Source: Pseudomonas viridiflava | GTDB taxonomy: Bacteria > Pseudomonadota > Gammaproteobacteria > Pseudomonadales > Pseudomonadaceae | Direction of reading: 5' to 3' | NCBI RefSeq assembly: GCF_900590885.1 | Contig: NZ_UUON01000050.1 | Coordinates: forward strand, 372,001-436,000 | Length of the DNA: 64,000 bases | Shown: positions 51,936 through 60,960 of the stretch, one piece after another | Layout of the letters: the number at the start of each line of letters is the position of its first letter | Position numbering within the stretch: position 1 is the stretch's first letter | Translations under genes and position numbers: made by a program | The notes under the pieces: generated by a model | What the model saw: the letters and a program-made list of their open reading frames with translations, nothing else | Told to the model about the DNA's origin: nothing | Databases searched by the model: none

Positions 51936-53402
51936 ATGAAATTCAAGGATCTTCGGGATTTCGTGCAGCAACTTGAGCAGCGCGGAGAGTTGAAACGTAT
52001 CCAGATGCCGATTTCCCCGGTGCTGGAAATGACTGAGATTTGCGACCGTACCCTGCGCAACAAGGGCCCGGCGCTGCTGTTCGAGAAGCCGACCGGCTTT
52101 GATATCCCGGTGCTCGGCAACCTGTTCGGCACCCCCGAGCGCGTAGCGTTTGGCATGGGCGCCGAGTCGGTCAGCGAGCTGCGCGAGATCGGCAAGCTGC
52201 TGGCCTTCCTCAAGGAGCCCGAGCCGCCCAAGGGCCTCAAGGATGCCTGGTCGAAGCTGCCGATCTTCCGCAAGATCATCGCCATGGCCCCCAAAGTGGT
52301 CAAGGACGCGGTGTGCCAGGAAGTGGTCATCGAAGGCGATGACGTCGACCTGGCCATGCTCCCGGTACAGACCTGCTGGCCCGGCGACGTCGGCCCGCTG
52401 ATTACCTGGGGCCTGACCGTCACCAAAGGCCCTAACAAGGACCGCCAGAACCTCGGCATCTACCGCCAGCAAGTGATCGGCCGCAACAAGGTGATCATGC
52501 GCTGGCTGAGCCACCGTGGCGGTGCGCTGGATTTCCGTGAGTGGTGCGAAAAACACCCCGGCCAGCCGTTCCCGGTCTCTGTGGCCCTGGGCGCCGACCC
52601 GGCCACCATCCTCGGCGCCGTTACCCCGGTGCCGGACAGCCTCTCCGAATACGCGTTCGCCGGCCTGCTGCGCGGCAATCGCACCGAGCTGGTGAAGTGC
52701 CGTGGCAATGACCTGCAAGTGCCGGCCACCGCGGAAATCATCCTCGAAGGCGTGATTCACCCCGGCGAGATGGCCGATGAAGGCCCTTACGGCGACCACA
52801 CTGGCTATTACAACGAAGTCGACAGCTTCCCGGTGTTCACCGTCGAGCGCATTACCCACCGGATCAAGCCGATCTACCACAGCACCTACACCGGCCGTCC
52901 GCCGGATGAGCCCGCCATTCTCGGCGTGGCGCTCAACGAAGTGTTCGTGCCGATCCTGCAGAAGCAGTTCCCGGAGATCACCGACTTCTACCTGCCGCCG
53001 GAAGGCTGCTCGTACCGTATGGCCATCGTGACCATGAAGAAGTCGTACCCGGGCCACGCCAAGCGGGTAATGCTCGGTGTGTGGTCGTTTTTGCGACAGT
53101 TCATGTACACCAAGTTCGTTATTGTCACTGACGACGACATCAACGCCCGGGACTGGAACGACGTGATCTGGGCCATCACCACGCGCATGGACCCCAAGCG
53201 CGACACGGTGATGATCGACAACACGCCGATCGACTATCTCGACTTCGCCTCGCCGGTGTCGGGCCTGGGTTCGAAGATGGGCCTGGATGCCACCCACAAA
53301 TGGCCGGGTGAAACCACCCGTGAGTGGGGCCGGGTAATCGTCAAGGACGAAGCCGTGACGGCGCGTGTCGATGCGATCTGGAAAGAATTGGGAATAGATT
53401 GA
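51936..53402 (+). CDS. ubiD: 4-hydroxy-3-polyprenylbenzoate decarboxylase UbiD
   Basis: A 488-residue UbiD enzyme that decarboxylates the ubiquinone precursor using prenylated FMN from UbiX. Family segments are KFKDLRDFVQQLEQRGELKR at the start, DLAMLPVQTCWPGDVGPLIT, and HRGGALDFREWCEKHPG; the prFMN/metal region has EGVIHPGEMADEGPYGDHTGYY with the Glu of the ERE-type triad. The frame is open to 51846; the ATG at 51936 gives the family N terminus. Its stop overlaps the start of the ferredoxin reductase gene (TGATG). Confidence 0.96.
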   Translation: MKFKDLRDFVQQLEQRGELKRIQMPISPVLEMTEICDRTLRNKGPALLFEKPTGFDIPVLGNLFGTPERVAFGMGAESVSELREIGKLLAFLKEPEPPKGLKDAWSKLPIFRKIIAMAPKVVKDAVCQEVVIEGDDVDLAMLPVQTCWPGDVGPLITWGLTVTKGPNKDRQNLGIYRQQVIGRNKVIMRWLSHRGGALDFREWCEKHPGQPFPVSVALGADPATILGAVTPVPDSLSEYAFAGLLRGNRTELVKCRGNDLQVPATAEIILEGVIHPGEMADEGPYGDHTGYYNEVDSFPVFTVERITHRIKPIYHSTYTGRPPDEPAILGVALNEVFVPILQKQFPEITDFYLPPEGCSYRMAIVTMKKSYPGHAKRVMLGVWSFLRQFMYTKFVIVTDDDINARDWNDVIWAITTRMDPKRDTVMIDNTPIDYLDFASPVSGLGSKMGLDATHKWPGETTREWGRVIVKDEAVTARVDAIWKELGID

Positions 53403-54370
53403 TGCGTGTAACCCTGCAACCTTCCGGCGCCATCTTGGAGCTGGTCCCCGGCGAGCGAATCCTCGAAGGCGCGCGCCGCCTGGGCTACGAATGCCCCCAG
53501 GCGTGCCGCAATGGCGTGTGCCATGTGTGTGCTGCGCTGCTGGTGGAAGGCCGGGTGCAGCAAGCTGGAGAGGTGCGCGACCACGGTGAGTTCTACACCT
53601 GCATCGCCGAGCCGCTGGAAGATTGCATCGTGTTATGGGATGGCGTGCTGGCGCCGGGAGAGTTGCCGTTGCGCAAGTTGTCGTGCCAATTGAGTGAGTG
53701 TGTGGACGTCGGTGGCGATGTGTGGCGCGTGCGCCTGCGAGCCCCGGCCGGCAAGGCCGTGCGTTACCACGCCGGGCAATACTTGATGATCGAGCGGGAG
53801 AGCGGCGAGAAGTCCGCGTTTTCCCTGGCCTCGGCGCCCCACGCCGGGCGCGAGCTGGAACTGCACGTGCTGGCCCGCGAAGACAGCGCGCGCAGCCTGC
53901 TGGAGCAACTGCAGCGCAACCAGATGGCGCGTGTGGAGCTGCCATTTGGCGACACCCACCTGGCCGAGTTGCCGGACGGCCCGCTGGTGTTGATCGCCGC
54001 CGGCACCGGCATGGCGCAGATGCACAGCCTGATCGAGCACTGCCGCGCGTCTGGCTTCAAGCACCCGGTGCACCTGTACTGGGGCGTGCGTCGCCCGGAA
54101 GACTTCTACGAAATCGAGCATTGGGAGCAGTGGCAGCAACTGCCTAACCTGTTCCTGCATAAAGTCGTCAGCGACTTGTGCGGTTGGGAGGGACGCTGCG
54201 GGTTACTGCATGAAGCCGTATGCGAGGACATCAGCGACCTCAAGGCCGTGCATGTCTACGCCAGCGGCTCACCGGCGATGATCTACGGCACGCTGGATGC
54301 GCTGGTCGACGCCGGCATGGATGCGCACCAGATGCGTGCCGACGTATTCGCCTACGCACCACGCCCCTAA
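53402..54370 (+). CDS. Ferredoxin-type NAD(P)H-flavin reductase (AscD/CDP-6-deoxy-glucoseen reductase-like)
   Basis: A 322-residue modular electron-transfer protein. The N-terminal plant-type 2Fe-2S domain has cysteines in YECPQACRNGVCHVC plus a fourth in YTCIAEP. The FAD domain contains AGQYLMIERE and AFSLASAPH; the NAD domain has LIAAGTGMAQMHSLIEH and YWGVRRPEDFYE. It is commonly annotated as a CDP-6-deoxy-glucoseen reductase, but no deoxysugar genes are nearby. Coupling with ubiD (overlapping start) suggests supply of reduced flavin or electrons to ubiquinone synthesis; that is inference. Confidence 0.88.
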   Translation: MRVTLQPSGAILELVPGERILEGARRLGYECPQACRNGVCHVCAALLVEGRVQQAGEVRDHGEFYTCIAEPLEDCIVLWDGVLAPGELPLRKLSCQLSECVDVGGDVWRVRLRAPAGKAVRYHAGQYLMIERESGEKSAFSLASAPHAGRELELHVLAREDSARSLLEQLQRNQMARVELPFGDTHLAELPDGPLVLIAAGTGMAQMHSLIEHCRASGFKHPVHLYWGVRRPEDFYEIEHWEQWQQLPNLFLHKVVSDLCGWEGRCGLLHEAVCEDISDLKAVHVYASGSPAMIYGTLDALVDAGMDAHQMRADVFAYAPRP

Positions 54371-54381
54371 AGCGATCGAAC

Positions 54382-54409
54382 TGTGGGAGGGGGCTTGCCC
54401 CCTCCCACA
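54382..54409. repeat. REP palindrome, single-hairpin form
   Basis: TGTGGGAGGGGG, CTTG, CCCCCTCCCACA, eleven bases after the reductase stop. Same minimal type as at 37623 and 59783. Confidence 0.92.
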
Positions 54410-54424
54410 TTGGATCGTGCTCAC

Positions 54425-54907
54425 TTAAAAGCGTACACCGGTGGTCAGCATCGCTGCATTGAACCCCAGCAGCACCAGCTCCGCCGCCACCGGCCCGTAA
54501 TGGATGCCCACGGACGGAATGATCACTGGCGCTACGCCATAACGGTTGAGTGGGATCTTGTCGCGGTACTTGCCGCGATACCCCTGGATCACCCCGCCTG
54601 TCAGCTTCACATAAACCGGATAATCCGCCAGGTCATAGCGCTTGCCGGCATAGGCGTAATACGAGCGCTGGCTGAATGAGTTGCGAAACGTCGCCCCGCC
54701 ATACACCAGGCCTGACGCCTCATTGCGCTCCAGGCCGATCAAGTCCTGGTTGTTGTTGTGCTTGGGGTCGGGTGCGAAGTGTCGGGTGTAGACGCTGGTC
54801 TGCGCGTACCAGAAACCTTTGTCGTCATCGGCAGCCGGTGTTTCGCCGGCCAGGGCGGTGGTGGCCTGCGCCAGGAACAGCAGGCCGGGCAGTCGACATT
54901 TCTTCAT
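54425..54907 (-). CDS. Small predicted outer-membrane/periplasmic beta protein
   Basis: A 160-residue secreted protein. The signal peptide is MKKCRLPGLLFLAQATTALA, and there is no lipobox at the cleavage site. The mature protein is beta-rich with aromatic alternation and ends in a phenylalanine (LTTGVRF), suggesting an outer-membrane barrel. A conserved-looking block is TSVYTRHFAPDPKHNNNQDL followed by IGLERN. Some databases label such proteins sn-glycerol-3-phosphate transporters without evidence; glpT is 3.4 kb away. Function is unknown. It is divergent from the TonB receptor. Confidence 0.65.
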   Translation of the reverse strand: MKKCRLPGLLFLAQATTALAGETPAADDDKGFWYAQTSVYTRHFAPDPKHNNNQDLIGLERNEASGLVYGGATFRNSFSQRSYYAYAGKRYDLADYPVYVKLTGGVIQGYRGKYRDKIPLNRYGVAPVIIPSVGIHYGPVAAELVLLGFNAAMLTTGVRF

Positions 54908-55242
54908 GGGTGCGACCTCGATAGTCGTTTTGATGGGCGGCTAAGTTGGGTCGTGGTTTGTGTGCCATTTTGAAGGCTTGGCCGATTCCCAGGCTGAACC
55001 GGGGCTGAAAGTATCGGGATTGCCGTGCGCAATCCTGATGAGAGGGTGGGGGGGGCAGTGCTTATGCATTCTCTTATTCTTTAAAGGTATTTAATTTGTT
55101 ACTTAAATATCATTAGGCTATATCTCAACGGACTACCGATCTTCTTCCAATAACCAGACAACTGACCGCCACCGCCCGCCAGCCGGATCGATCTTACGAA
55201 CGCAGGACATGACGTCCTGGTTCAGATTTCAAGGGGAGCGGT
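54908..55242. other. Divergent non-coding region before the TonB receptor (335 bp)
   Basis: No gene is supported. It includes a G-run (around 55048-55055) and an AT-rich patch (about 55065-55120) unlike the surrounding GC-rich DNA, which probably contains the receptor promoter. No convincing Fur box was found. Confidence 0.5.
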
Positions 55243-57630
55243 ATGGGGAGCTACAAGAAACATGCGCTGTACACGGCGATTTTGTCAGCCAACTTGCTGA
55301 CCGCCGTAGGCTTCAACCCAGTCTTTGCGGCCGAAACGTCCGCCGCCGATGCACCTAAACTCGACACCGTGATCGTGACCGGTACCCGCGCCCAGGAGCG
55401 TACTGCCAGCGCGTCGCTGTCACCGATCGATGTGATTTCCGGCGATAGCTTGCGCAGCACCGGCTCCGATGAGTTGGGTGCGGTATTGGCCCGGTTGATT
55501 CCGTCGATCAACTTTCCGCGCCCAAGCCTGGTGGACGGCGCCGAGCTGGTGCGTCCTGCGCAGTTGCGTGGCTTGTCGCCGGATCAGGTGTTGGTGCTGG
55601 TCAATGGCAAGCGTCGCCACACCAGTGCATTCGTCAACCTTGGCGGTGCGGTGGGTCGCGGCTCGGCCCCTGCAGACTTGAATGCGATCCCGCTGTCGGC
55701 GGTGGACCATATCGAAGTGCTGCGCGACGGTGCCTCCGCGCGCTACGGTTCCGATGCAATTGCCGGGGTAATCAACGTGATCCTCAAGCACGCCGACCAT
55801 GGCGGCTCGATCTCGAGCAAATTCGGCGAGTACAAGAAGGGTGACGGCATCCAGCGCAACCTCAGTGGCAATACCGGCCTGGCGTTGGGCGACAACGGCT
55901 TTATCAACCTGTCGGCCGAAGGCGCCGACAACGACTACACCAACCGTGCCGGTAAAGACTTTCGAGCCGCCAGCGTCGGCTCCACAACCTATGGGCAGCA
56001 AGTATTTCGCCAAGGCGAACCGGCCACCAATGAGGGCAAGTTCCAGTTCAACTCCGAATATTCCTTCAACGATTCGGCCGAGTTCTACACCTTCGGCGGC
56101 TATAGCAAACGCCGCGGCGAGACGGCAGCGTTCTACCGGGCAAGCAATGCATCCAACAACATCGCGGCGCTCAACCCGAACGGCTACCTGCCGCTGATCA
56201 AGGGCAACCTCGAAGACACCTCGCTGGTGGTGGGCCTGCGCGGCTTGCTGGCCTACGACTGGCATTACGACCTGTCGGCCAACTACGGCAAGAACCAGTA
56301 CGCGTTGAGCACCGAAACCATCAACACCTCCCTGGGCCTGGCCACGCCGCGCAAGTTCGACAACGGCACCTTGAGCAACGACCAGAAGCAAGTCAGCCTG
56401 GACCTGTCCCGCGAGTTCGACGTGGGCTGGCTGCCGTACCCGGTGTCCGTGGCCTTTGGCGGTGAATACCTGCACCAGGGCTATGAGATCGAAGCGGGCG
56501 ATGCAGCGTCCTACTACCAGACCGGCAGTTCCGGCCTGGGCGGTTTCCGAGAAGCGGACGCCGGCAGCAGCTCGCGCCACAACTGGGCGCAATACCTGGA
56601 CCTGGAAACCAATTTCACCGAAAAACTCAGCGCCTCCGCTGCCGTGCGCCATGAGGACTACAGCGACTTCGGCTCGAATGTCAGCGGCTCGCTGTCGGCC
56701 CGCTACGATTTCACCCCGCAGGTGGCCGTGCGCGGCAGTATTTCCAACGGTTTCCGCGCGCCGTCCCTGGCTCAGCAGAACTTTGCGTTCACGTCGTCCC
56801 AGTTGATCGGCAGCGAAATCCGCGACGCAGGCACCTTCCCGGCCAGCAGCCAGGTCGCGCGCCTGCTCGGCGCCGAGGACCTCAAGGCGGAGAAGTCGCG
56901 CAACTACAGCCTCGGCCTGGTGCTGGAGCCTGCCGATGACCTGACCCTGACGGTCGATGTCTACCGCATCGACATTCGTGACCGTATCAGCCTGTCGTCC
57001 AACCTCAATCTGGACGCGGCCACCCAGGCCTACCTGCAAGCCAATGGCGTCGGCAACATCAACTACACCAGCGCCCGGTACTTCACCAACGCCACCGATA
57101 CCAGCACCGATGGCGTCGACCTGGTAGCCAACTACCGCTATCAGTTCGACAGCGGTATCCGCTGGAACAGTACCGTGGGCTATAACTACAACCACACCAA
57201 GGTCACCGACGTGAAGGCCAACCCGGCCATCCTCGATAGCCTGGGGGCCAACCTGGTGCGGGTGGATCGTCGTGAGCGCATCGGCCTGCTGGGCGATACC
57301 ACGCCGCAGCACAAGTTGAGCCTGGGGAACGACTTCACGTTCGGCAATTGGGCTCTGCACAGCAACCTGGTGCGCTATGGTGAGTTCACCAGCTACCAGG
57401 CGGACAAGGTCAACGACCAGACCTTCAAGGCGGCCTGGGTGCTGGATTTGTCGGCGGACTACAAGCTCAAAAACTGGACCTTCACCCTGGGCGGCGACAA
57501 CGTCACCGACAAATACCCGGAAAAGGTCAATGCTTTCGCCAGCAGCGGTGGCAATTTGGCCTATAGCACTTTTTCGCCGTACGGTTACAGCGGCGCGTTT
57601 TATTACGGTAAAGTTGCTTACAACTGGTAA
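55243..57630 (+). CDS. TonB-dependent outer-membrane receptor
   Basis: A 795-residue TonB receptor. The signal peptide ends near residue 29 (NPVFA-AET); a TonB box is probably in LDTVIVTGTR. The plug domain (about 45-165) has QLRGLSPDQVLVLVNGKRRH and VEVLRDGAS-type segment IEVLRDGASARYGSDAIAGV. A 22-strand barrel fills the rest and ends YYGKVAYNW, where tryptophan replaces the usual final phenylalanine. There is no STN signalling domain. The ligand is unknown; a siderophore is not indicated, and no biosynthesis or sigma/anti-sigma genes are adjacent. ChaC follows 27 bases downstream. Confidence 0.92.
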   Translation: MGSYKKHALYTAILSANLLTAVGFNPVFAAETSAADAPKLDTVIVTGTRAQERTASASLSPIDVISGDSLRSTGSDELGAVLARLIPSINFPRPSLVDGAELVRPAQLRGLSPDQVLVLVNGKRRHTSAFVNLGGAVGRGSAPADLNAIPLSAVDHIEVLRDGASARYGSDAIAGVINVILKHADHGGSISSKFGEYKKGDGIQRNLSGNTGLALGDNGFINLSAEGADNDYTNRAGKDFRAASVGSTTYGQQVFRQGEPATNEGKFQFNSEYSFNDSAEFYTFGGYSKRRGETAAFYRASNASNNIAALNPNGYLPLIKGNLEDTSLVVGLRGLLAYDWHYDLSANYGKNQYALSTETINTSLGLATPRKFDNGTLSNDQKQVSLDLSREFDVGWLPYPVSVAFGGEYLHQGYEIEAGDAASYYQTGSSGLGGFREADAGSSSRHNWAQYLDLETNFTEKLSASAAVRHEDYSDFGSNVSGSLSARYDFTPQVAVRGSISNGFRAPSLAQQNFAFTSSQLIGSEIRDAGTFPASSQVARLLGAEDLKAEKSRNYSLGLVLEPADDLTLTVDVYRIDIRDRISLSSNLNLDAATQAYLQANGVGNINYTSARYFTNATDTSTDGVDLVANYRYQFDSGIRWNSTVGYNYNHTKVTDVKANPAILDSLGANLVRVDRRERIGLLGDTTPQHKLSLGNDFTFGNWALHSNLVRYGEFTSYQADKVNDQTFKAAWVLDLSADYKLKNWTFTLGGDNVTDKYPEKVNAFASSGGNLAYSTFSPYGYSGAFYYGKVAYNW

Positions 57631-57657
57631 CACACAGGAGGCGCACCGTTATTCGCC

Positions 57658-58311
57658 ATGACCGTCATCGAAACCGATCTTCTGCAATTGGCTTACCCGC
57701 CGCGGCTCGATCTGGGGCCGCAACTCACTCACGAACAGTTAATGAGCTCGATGCAGGCCACCATGGGCCGGCACAAGGGTGGGCCGGTCTGGCTATTTGC
57801 GTACGGTTCGCTGATCTGGCGCCCGGAATGCTCCTCGACCGAGCGCGTGCGGGCACGGGTGCACGGTTATCACCGAGGCTTGTACCTGTGGTCCCACGAG
57901 CACCGGGGTACGCCGGAGTTGCCGGGGTTGGTGTTCGGCCTGGATCGCGGCGGTTCGTGCAGCGGGTTTGCCTACCGCCTGCCGGAAGACCAGTTGGAAG
58001 CCTCGCTCTACGCGTTGTGGCAGCGCGAGATGCCTTACCCGTCATATCGGCCGCACTGGCTCAGCTGCCGTCTCGAGGATGGCAGTCAGGTGCAGGCTTT
58101 GGGGTTTGTGTTGGAACGGCACTTGCCCAGTTACGCGGGCAATTTGCCGGACGTGATCCTCAACCATGTGCTGGAAAGCGCTTGCGGGCGTTATGGCACT
58201 ACTCGCGATTATGTCGAGCAGACCGTCAACGCCCTGCGTAGCCACGCCATGCCAGACAAGAATCTGGAGGCGCGGCTCAAGCGTTGTGCAAAGGATTGCT
58301 CAGGCGGTTAA
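57658..58311 (+). CDS. chaC: Gamma-glutamylcyclotransferase ChaC
   Basis: A 217-residue ChaC-type enzyme that cleaves glutathione to 5-oxoproline and Cys-Gly. The family motif is PVWLFAYGSLIWRPE at about 43-57, and the catalytic Glu is in the later segment (MPYPSYRP). Other family features are YHRGLYLWSHEHRGTPELPG with the conserved His/Gly. It is downstream of the TonB receptor on the same strand, 27 bases apart, and its TTAA stop overlaps that of glpT. Confidence 0.93.
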   Translation: MTVIETDLLQLAYPPRLDLGPQLTHEQLMSSMQATMGRHKGGPVWLFAYGSLIWRPECSSTERVRARVHGYHRGLYLWSHEHRGTPELPGLVFGLDRGGSCSGFAYRLPEDQLEASLYALWQREMPYPSYRPHWLSCRLEDGSQVQALGFVLERHLPSYAGNLPDVILNHVLESACGRYGTTRDYVEQTVNALRSHAMPDKNLEARLKRCAKDCSGG

Positions 58312-59645
58312 CGCGCCGAGCTGACGCTGTTGGTGTGCCACAGCGTTGGGATCAGGAACGCGATTGCCAGGATGCATGCGCCGATCAGCAGCACGAAACC
58401 GCCGTCCCAGCCGAAGTGGTCCACGGTGTAGCCCATGGCCGCACTGGCTGCCACCGAACCGCCCAGGTAACCGAACAGGCCGGTGAAACCCGCAGCAGTG
58501 CCGGCGGCTTTCTTCGGTGCCAACTCCAGCGCCTGCAGGCCGATCAACATCACCGGGCCGTAGATCAGGAAGCCGATCGAGACCAGCGCGATCATGTCGA
58601 CCATCGGGTTGCCCGGCGGGTTGAGCCAGTAAACCAGGGTCGCCACGGTCACCAGGGCCATGAACACAATGCCGGTGAGGCCACGGTTGCCACGGAAGAT
58701 CTTGTCCGACATCCAGCCGCACAGCAGCGTGCCCGGGATACCCGCCCACTCATAGAAGAAGTACGCCCAGGACGACTTGTCGACCGTGAAGTGCTTGGCT
58801 TCCTTGAGGTAGGTGGGCGCCCAATCCAGTACGCCGTAGCGCAGCAGGTAGACGAACACGTTGGCGAACGCGATGTACCACAGCATTTTGTTACGCAGCA
58901 CGTACTTGACGAAGATTTCCTTGGCGCTGAATTCGTCTTCGTGGCTGGCGTCGTAGCCTTCCGGGTAGTCGTTCTTGTATTTCTCGATAGGCGGCAGGCC
59001 CACCGATTGCGGGGTGTCGCGCATGGTGGTGAAGGCAAATGCCGCCACCGCCAGGGCCACGGTCGCCGGCACATAGAACGCTGCGTGCCAGTCGTTGAAC
59101 CAGGCCATGCCCAGCAGGAACAGCGGGCCGATCAGGCCGCCGCCGACGTTATGCGCCACGTTCCACACCGACACCACGCCGCCGCGTTCTTTCTGCGACC
59201 ACCAGTGCACCATGGTGCGCCCACTTGGCGGCCAGCCCATGCCCTGGGCCCAGCCGTTGATGAACAACAGAATGAACATCATGGTCACGCTGGACGTCGC
59301 CCAAGGCGCGAAACCGAAAATGAACATCACCCCGGCCGACACCAACAGGCCGAACGGCAGGAAGTAGCGTGGGTTGGAACGGTCGGACACCAGGCCCATG
59401 AGGAACTTGGACAGGCCGTAGGCAATTGCGATCGCCGACATCGCCAGGCCCAGTTCGCCGCGGGTGTAACCCTCGTCGATCAGGTAGGGCATGGCCAGGG
59501 AGAAGTTTTTGCGCAGCAGGTAGTAACCGGCGTAACCGAAGAAGATACCGGCGAAGATCTGCCAGCGCAGTCGTCGGTAGGTGCTGTCTATTTTTTCTTC
59601 AGGCAGGGGCGCCTGGTGCGCGGCAGGACGAAAGAAAGCAAACAT
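58308..59645 (-). CDS. glpT: Glycerol-3-phosphate transporter GlpT
   Basis: A 445-residue organophosphate:phosphate antiporter of the major facilitator superfamily with twelve membrane helices. Family segments are YRRLRWQIFAGIFFGYAGYY, KNFSLAMPYLIDEGYTRGEL, GWAQGMGWPPSGRTMVHWWS, and SDKIFRGNRGLTGIVF. The phosphate-binding arginines are in these regions. It imports glycerol-3-phosphate and is the usual entry route for fosfomycin. It is convergent with chaC. Confidence 0.95.
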   Translation of the reverse strand: MFAFFRPAAHQAPLPEEKIDSTYRRLRWQIFAGIFFGYAGYYLLRKNFSLAMPYLIDEGYTRGELGLAMSAIAIAYGLSKFLMGLVSDRSNPRYFLPFGLLVSAGVMFIFGFAPWATSSVTMMFILLFINGWAQGMGWPPSGRTMVHWWSQKERGGVVSVWNVAHNVGGGLIGPLFLLGMAWFNDWHAAFYVPATVALAVAAFAFTTMRDTPQSVGLPPIEKYKNDYPEGYDASHEDEFSAKEIFVKYVLRNKMLWYIAFANVFVYLLRYGVLDWAPTYLKEAKHFTVDKSSWAYFFYEWAGIPGTLLCGWMSDKIFRGNRGLTGIVFMALVTVATLVYWLNPPGNPMVDMIALVSIGFLIYGPVMLIGLQALELAPKKAAGTAAGFTGLFGYLGGSVAASAAMGYTVDHFGWDGGFVLLIGACILAIAFLIPTLWHTNSVSSAR

Positions 59646-59782
59646 TCAAGAGCTCCAGATTTCTTGTTTTGACTGCGGATGCGAATGTTACAGTTTCGTT
59701 ACCGAAAATAGCATCGCCGCTTATCAACAAACAACCGGAAATGAGAGCAGGTGCATGTTCTTTTACGAACACCGGAAATTTA

Positions 59783-59814
59783 AATGTGGGAGGGGGCTTG
59801 CCCCCTCCCACATT
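59783..59814. repeat. REP palindrome, single-hairpin form
   Basis: AATGTGGGAGGGGG, CTTG, CCCCCTCCCACATT, perfectly symmetric. It lies downstream of the quinone oxidoreductase gene and upstream of glpT. Confidence 0.92.
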
Positions 59815-59832
59815 GACCGTATTACAAATTGA

Positions 59833-60810
59833 TTAGCGGGTTTGGACGACGACCTTGCCCACCGCCTTGCGCTGCCCCAAGTCATTGATCGCCTGGGCCG
59901 CTTGCTCCAGCGGATACACCTGCGACACCAACGGCTTCAACTTGCCCTCAGCGTGCCAACTGAACAACTGCTGGAAGTTCGCCGCATTGTCCTGCGGCTG
60001 GCGCTGGGCGAAAGAACCCCAGAACACCCCAACCACCGCCGCACCCTTGAGCAGCGCCAGGTTCACCGGCAACTCGGGGATGCGCCCGCTGGCAAAGCCC
60101 ACCACCAGCAGGCGGCCGTTCCAGGCGATGCTGCGGATGGCCTGGTCGAACAGGTCGCCGCCCACCGGGTCGTAGATGACATCGGCGCCATTGCCGTCGG
60201 TGAGGCGCTTGATCTCATCCTTCAGGTTGGCTTCGCTGTAGTTGATTAGCTCATCGGCGCCGGCTGCCTTGGCCACGGCGAGTTTGTCGGCGCTGCTGGC
60301 GGCGGCGATCACCCGCGCCCCCATGGCCTTGCCGATTTCCACGGCGGCCAGACCCACGCCACCGGAGGCACCGAGTACCAGCAGGGTTTCGCCGGGTTGC
60401 AGGTTGGCCCGTTGCTTCAGCGCGTGCATCGAGGTGCCGTAGGTCATGCTGAAGGCGGCGGCGGTGTTGAAGTCCATGCTCGGCGGGATCGGCAGCACGT
60501 TGTAGCCCGGCACCGCGACCTGTTCGGCAAAGCTGCCCCAGCCGGTGAGCGCCATCACCCGGTCACCGACTTTCAAGTGGCTGACCTTTTCCCCGACTTC
60601 GCTGACCACGCCCGCCGCTTCGCCGCCCGGCGAGAACGGGAAGGGCGGCTTGAACTGGTACTTGCCCTCGATGATCAGGGTGTCCGGGAAATTCACCCCG
60701 GCGGCATGCACGTCCAGCAGGATTTCGTTCTTCTTGATCACAGGGCTTGCGATCTCTTCCAGCACCAGGGTTTCGGCGGGGCCGAAGGCTTTGCACAGCA
60801 CAGCTTTCAT
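59833..60810 (-). CDS. NADPH:quinone oxidoreductase family protein
   Basis: A 325-residue zinc-free medium-chain dehydrogenase/reductase of the quinone oxidoreductase (Qor-like) group. The GroES-like N domain has HAAGVNFPDTLIIEGKYQ and PFPFSPGGEAAGVV, with no zinc-ligand cysteines. The Rossmann domain has LLVLGASGGVGLAAVEIGKA and AASSADKLAVAKAAGADELI. The ATG at 60810 (MKAVLCKAFG) is the family start; the frame is open to 60876. It reduces quinones or enals; the native substrate is unknown. Confidence 0.93.
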   Translation of the reverse strand: MKAVLCKAFGPAETLVLEEIASPVIKKNEILLDVHAAGVNFPDTLIIEGKYQFKPPFPFSPGGEAAGVVSEVGEKVSHLKVGDRVMALTGWGSFAEQVAVPGYNVLPIPPSMDFNTAAAFSMTYGTSMHALKQRANLQPGETLLVLGASGGVGLAAVEIGKAMGARVIAAASSADKLAVAKAAGADELINYSEANLKDEIKRLTDGNGADVIYDPVGGDLFDQAIRSIAWNGRLLVVGFASGRIPELPVNLALLKGAAVVGVFWGSFAQRQPQDNAANFQQLFSWHAEGKLKPLVSQVYPLEQAAQAINDLGQRKAVGKVVVQTR

Positions 60811-60960
60811 CGGACTATTCCTTTTGGTGTCGTGGCCGATAAGTGTAGGAGGGTACGCCCGTGGGTCAACGAGCATGCCCGGGCCTGATAAGCCGCCATA
60901 AGCTTGTGCTCAGCCTTGCTAGCGTTATGCTACCCGGCAACCGAATTCGAGGAATGAACT

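Noticed and set aside
51933..53945. 670-codon minus-strand frame opposite ubiD and the reductase
   Set aside because: It spans two real genes on the other strand and has no recognisable domain.
55060..55130. Fur box before the TonB receptor
   Set aside because: The AT-rich patch has no hexamer array matching Fur; AT content alone makes chance matches likely.
55420..57633. 737-codon minus-strand frame opposite the TonB receptor
   Set aside because: It is low-complexity Val/Ala/Gly/Arg composition without motifs. It is a codon-bias shadow of the receptor gene.
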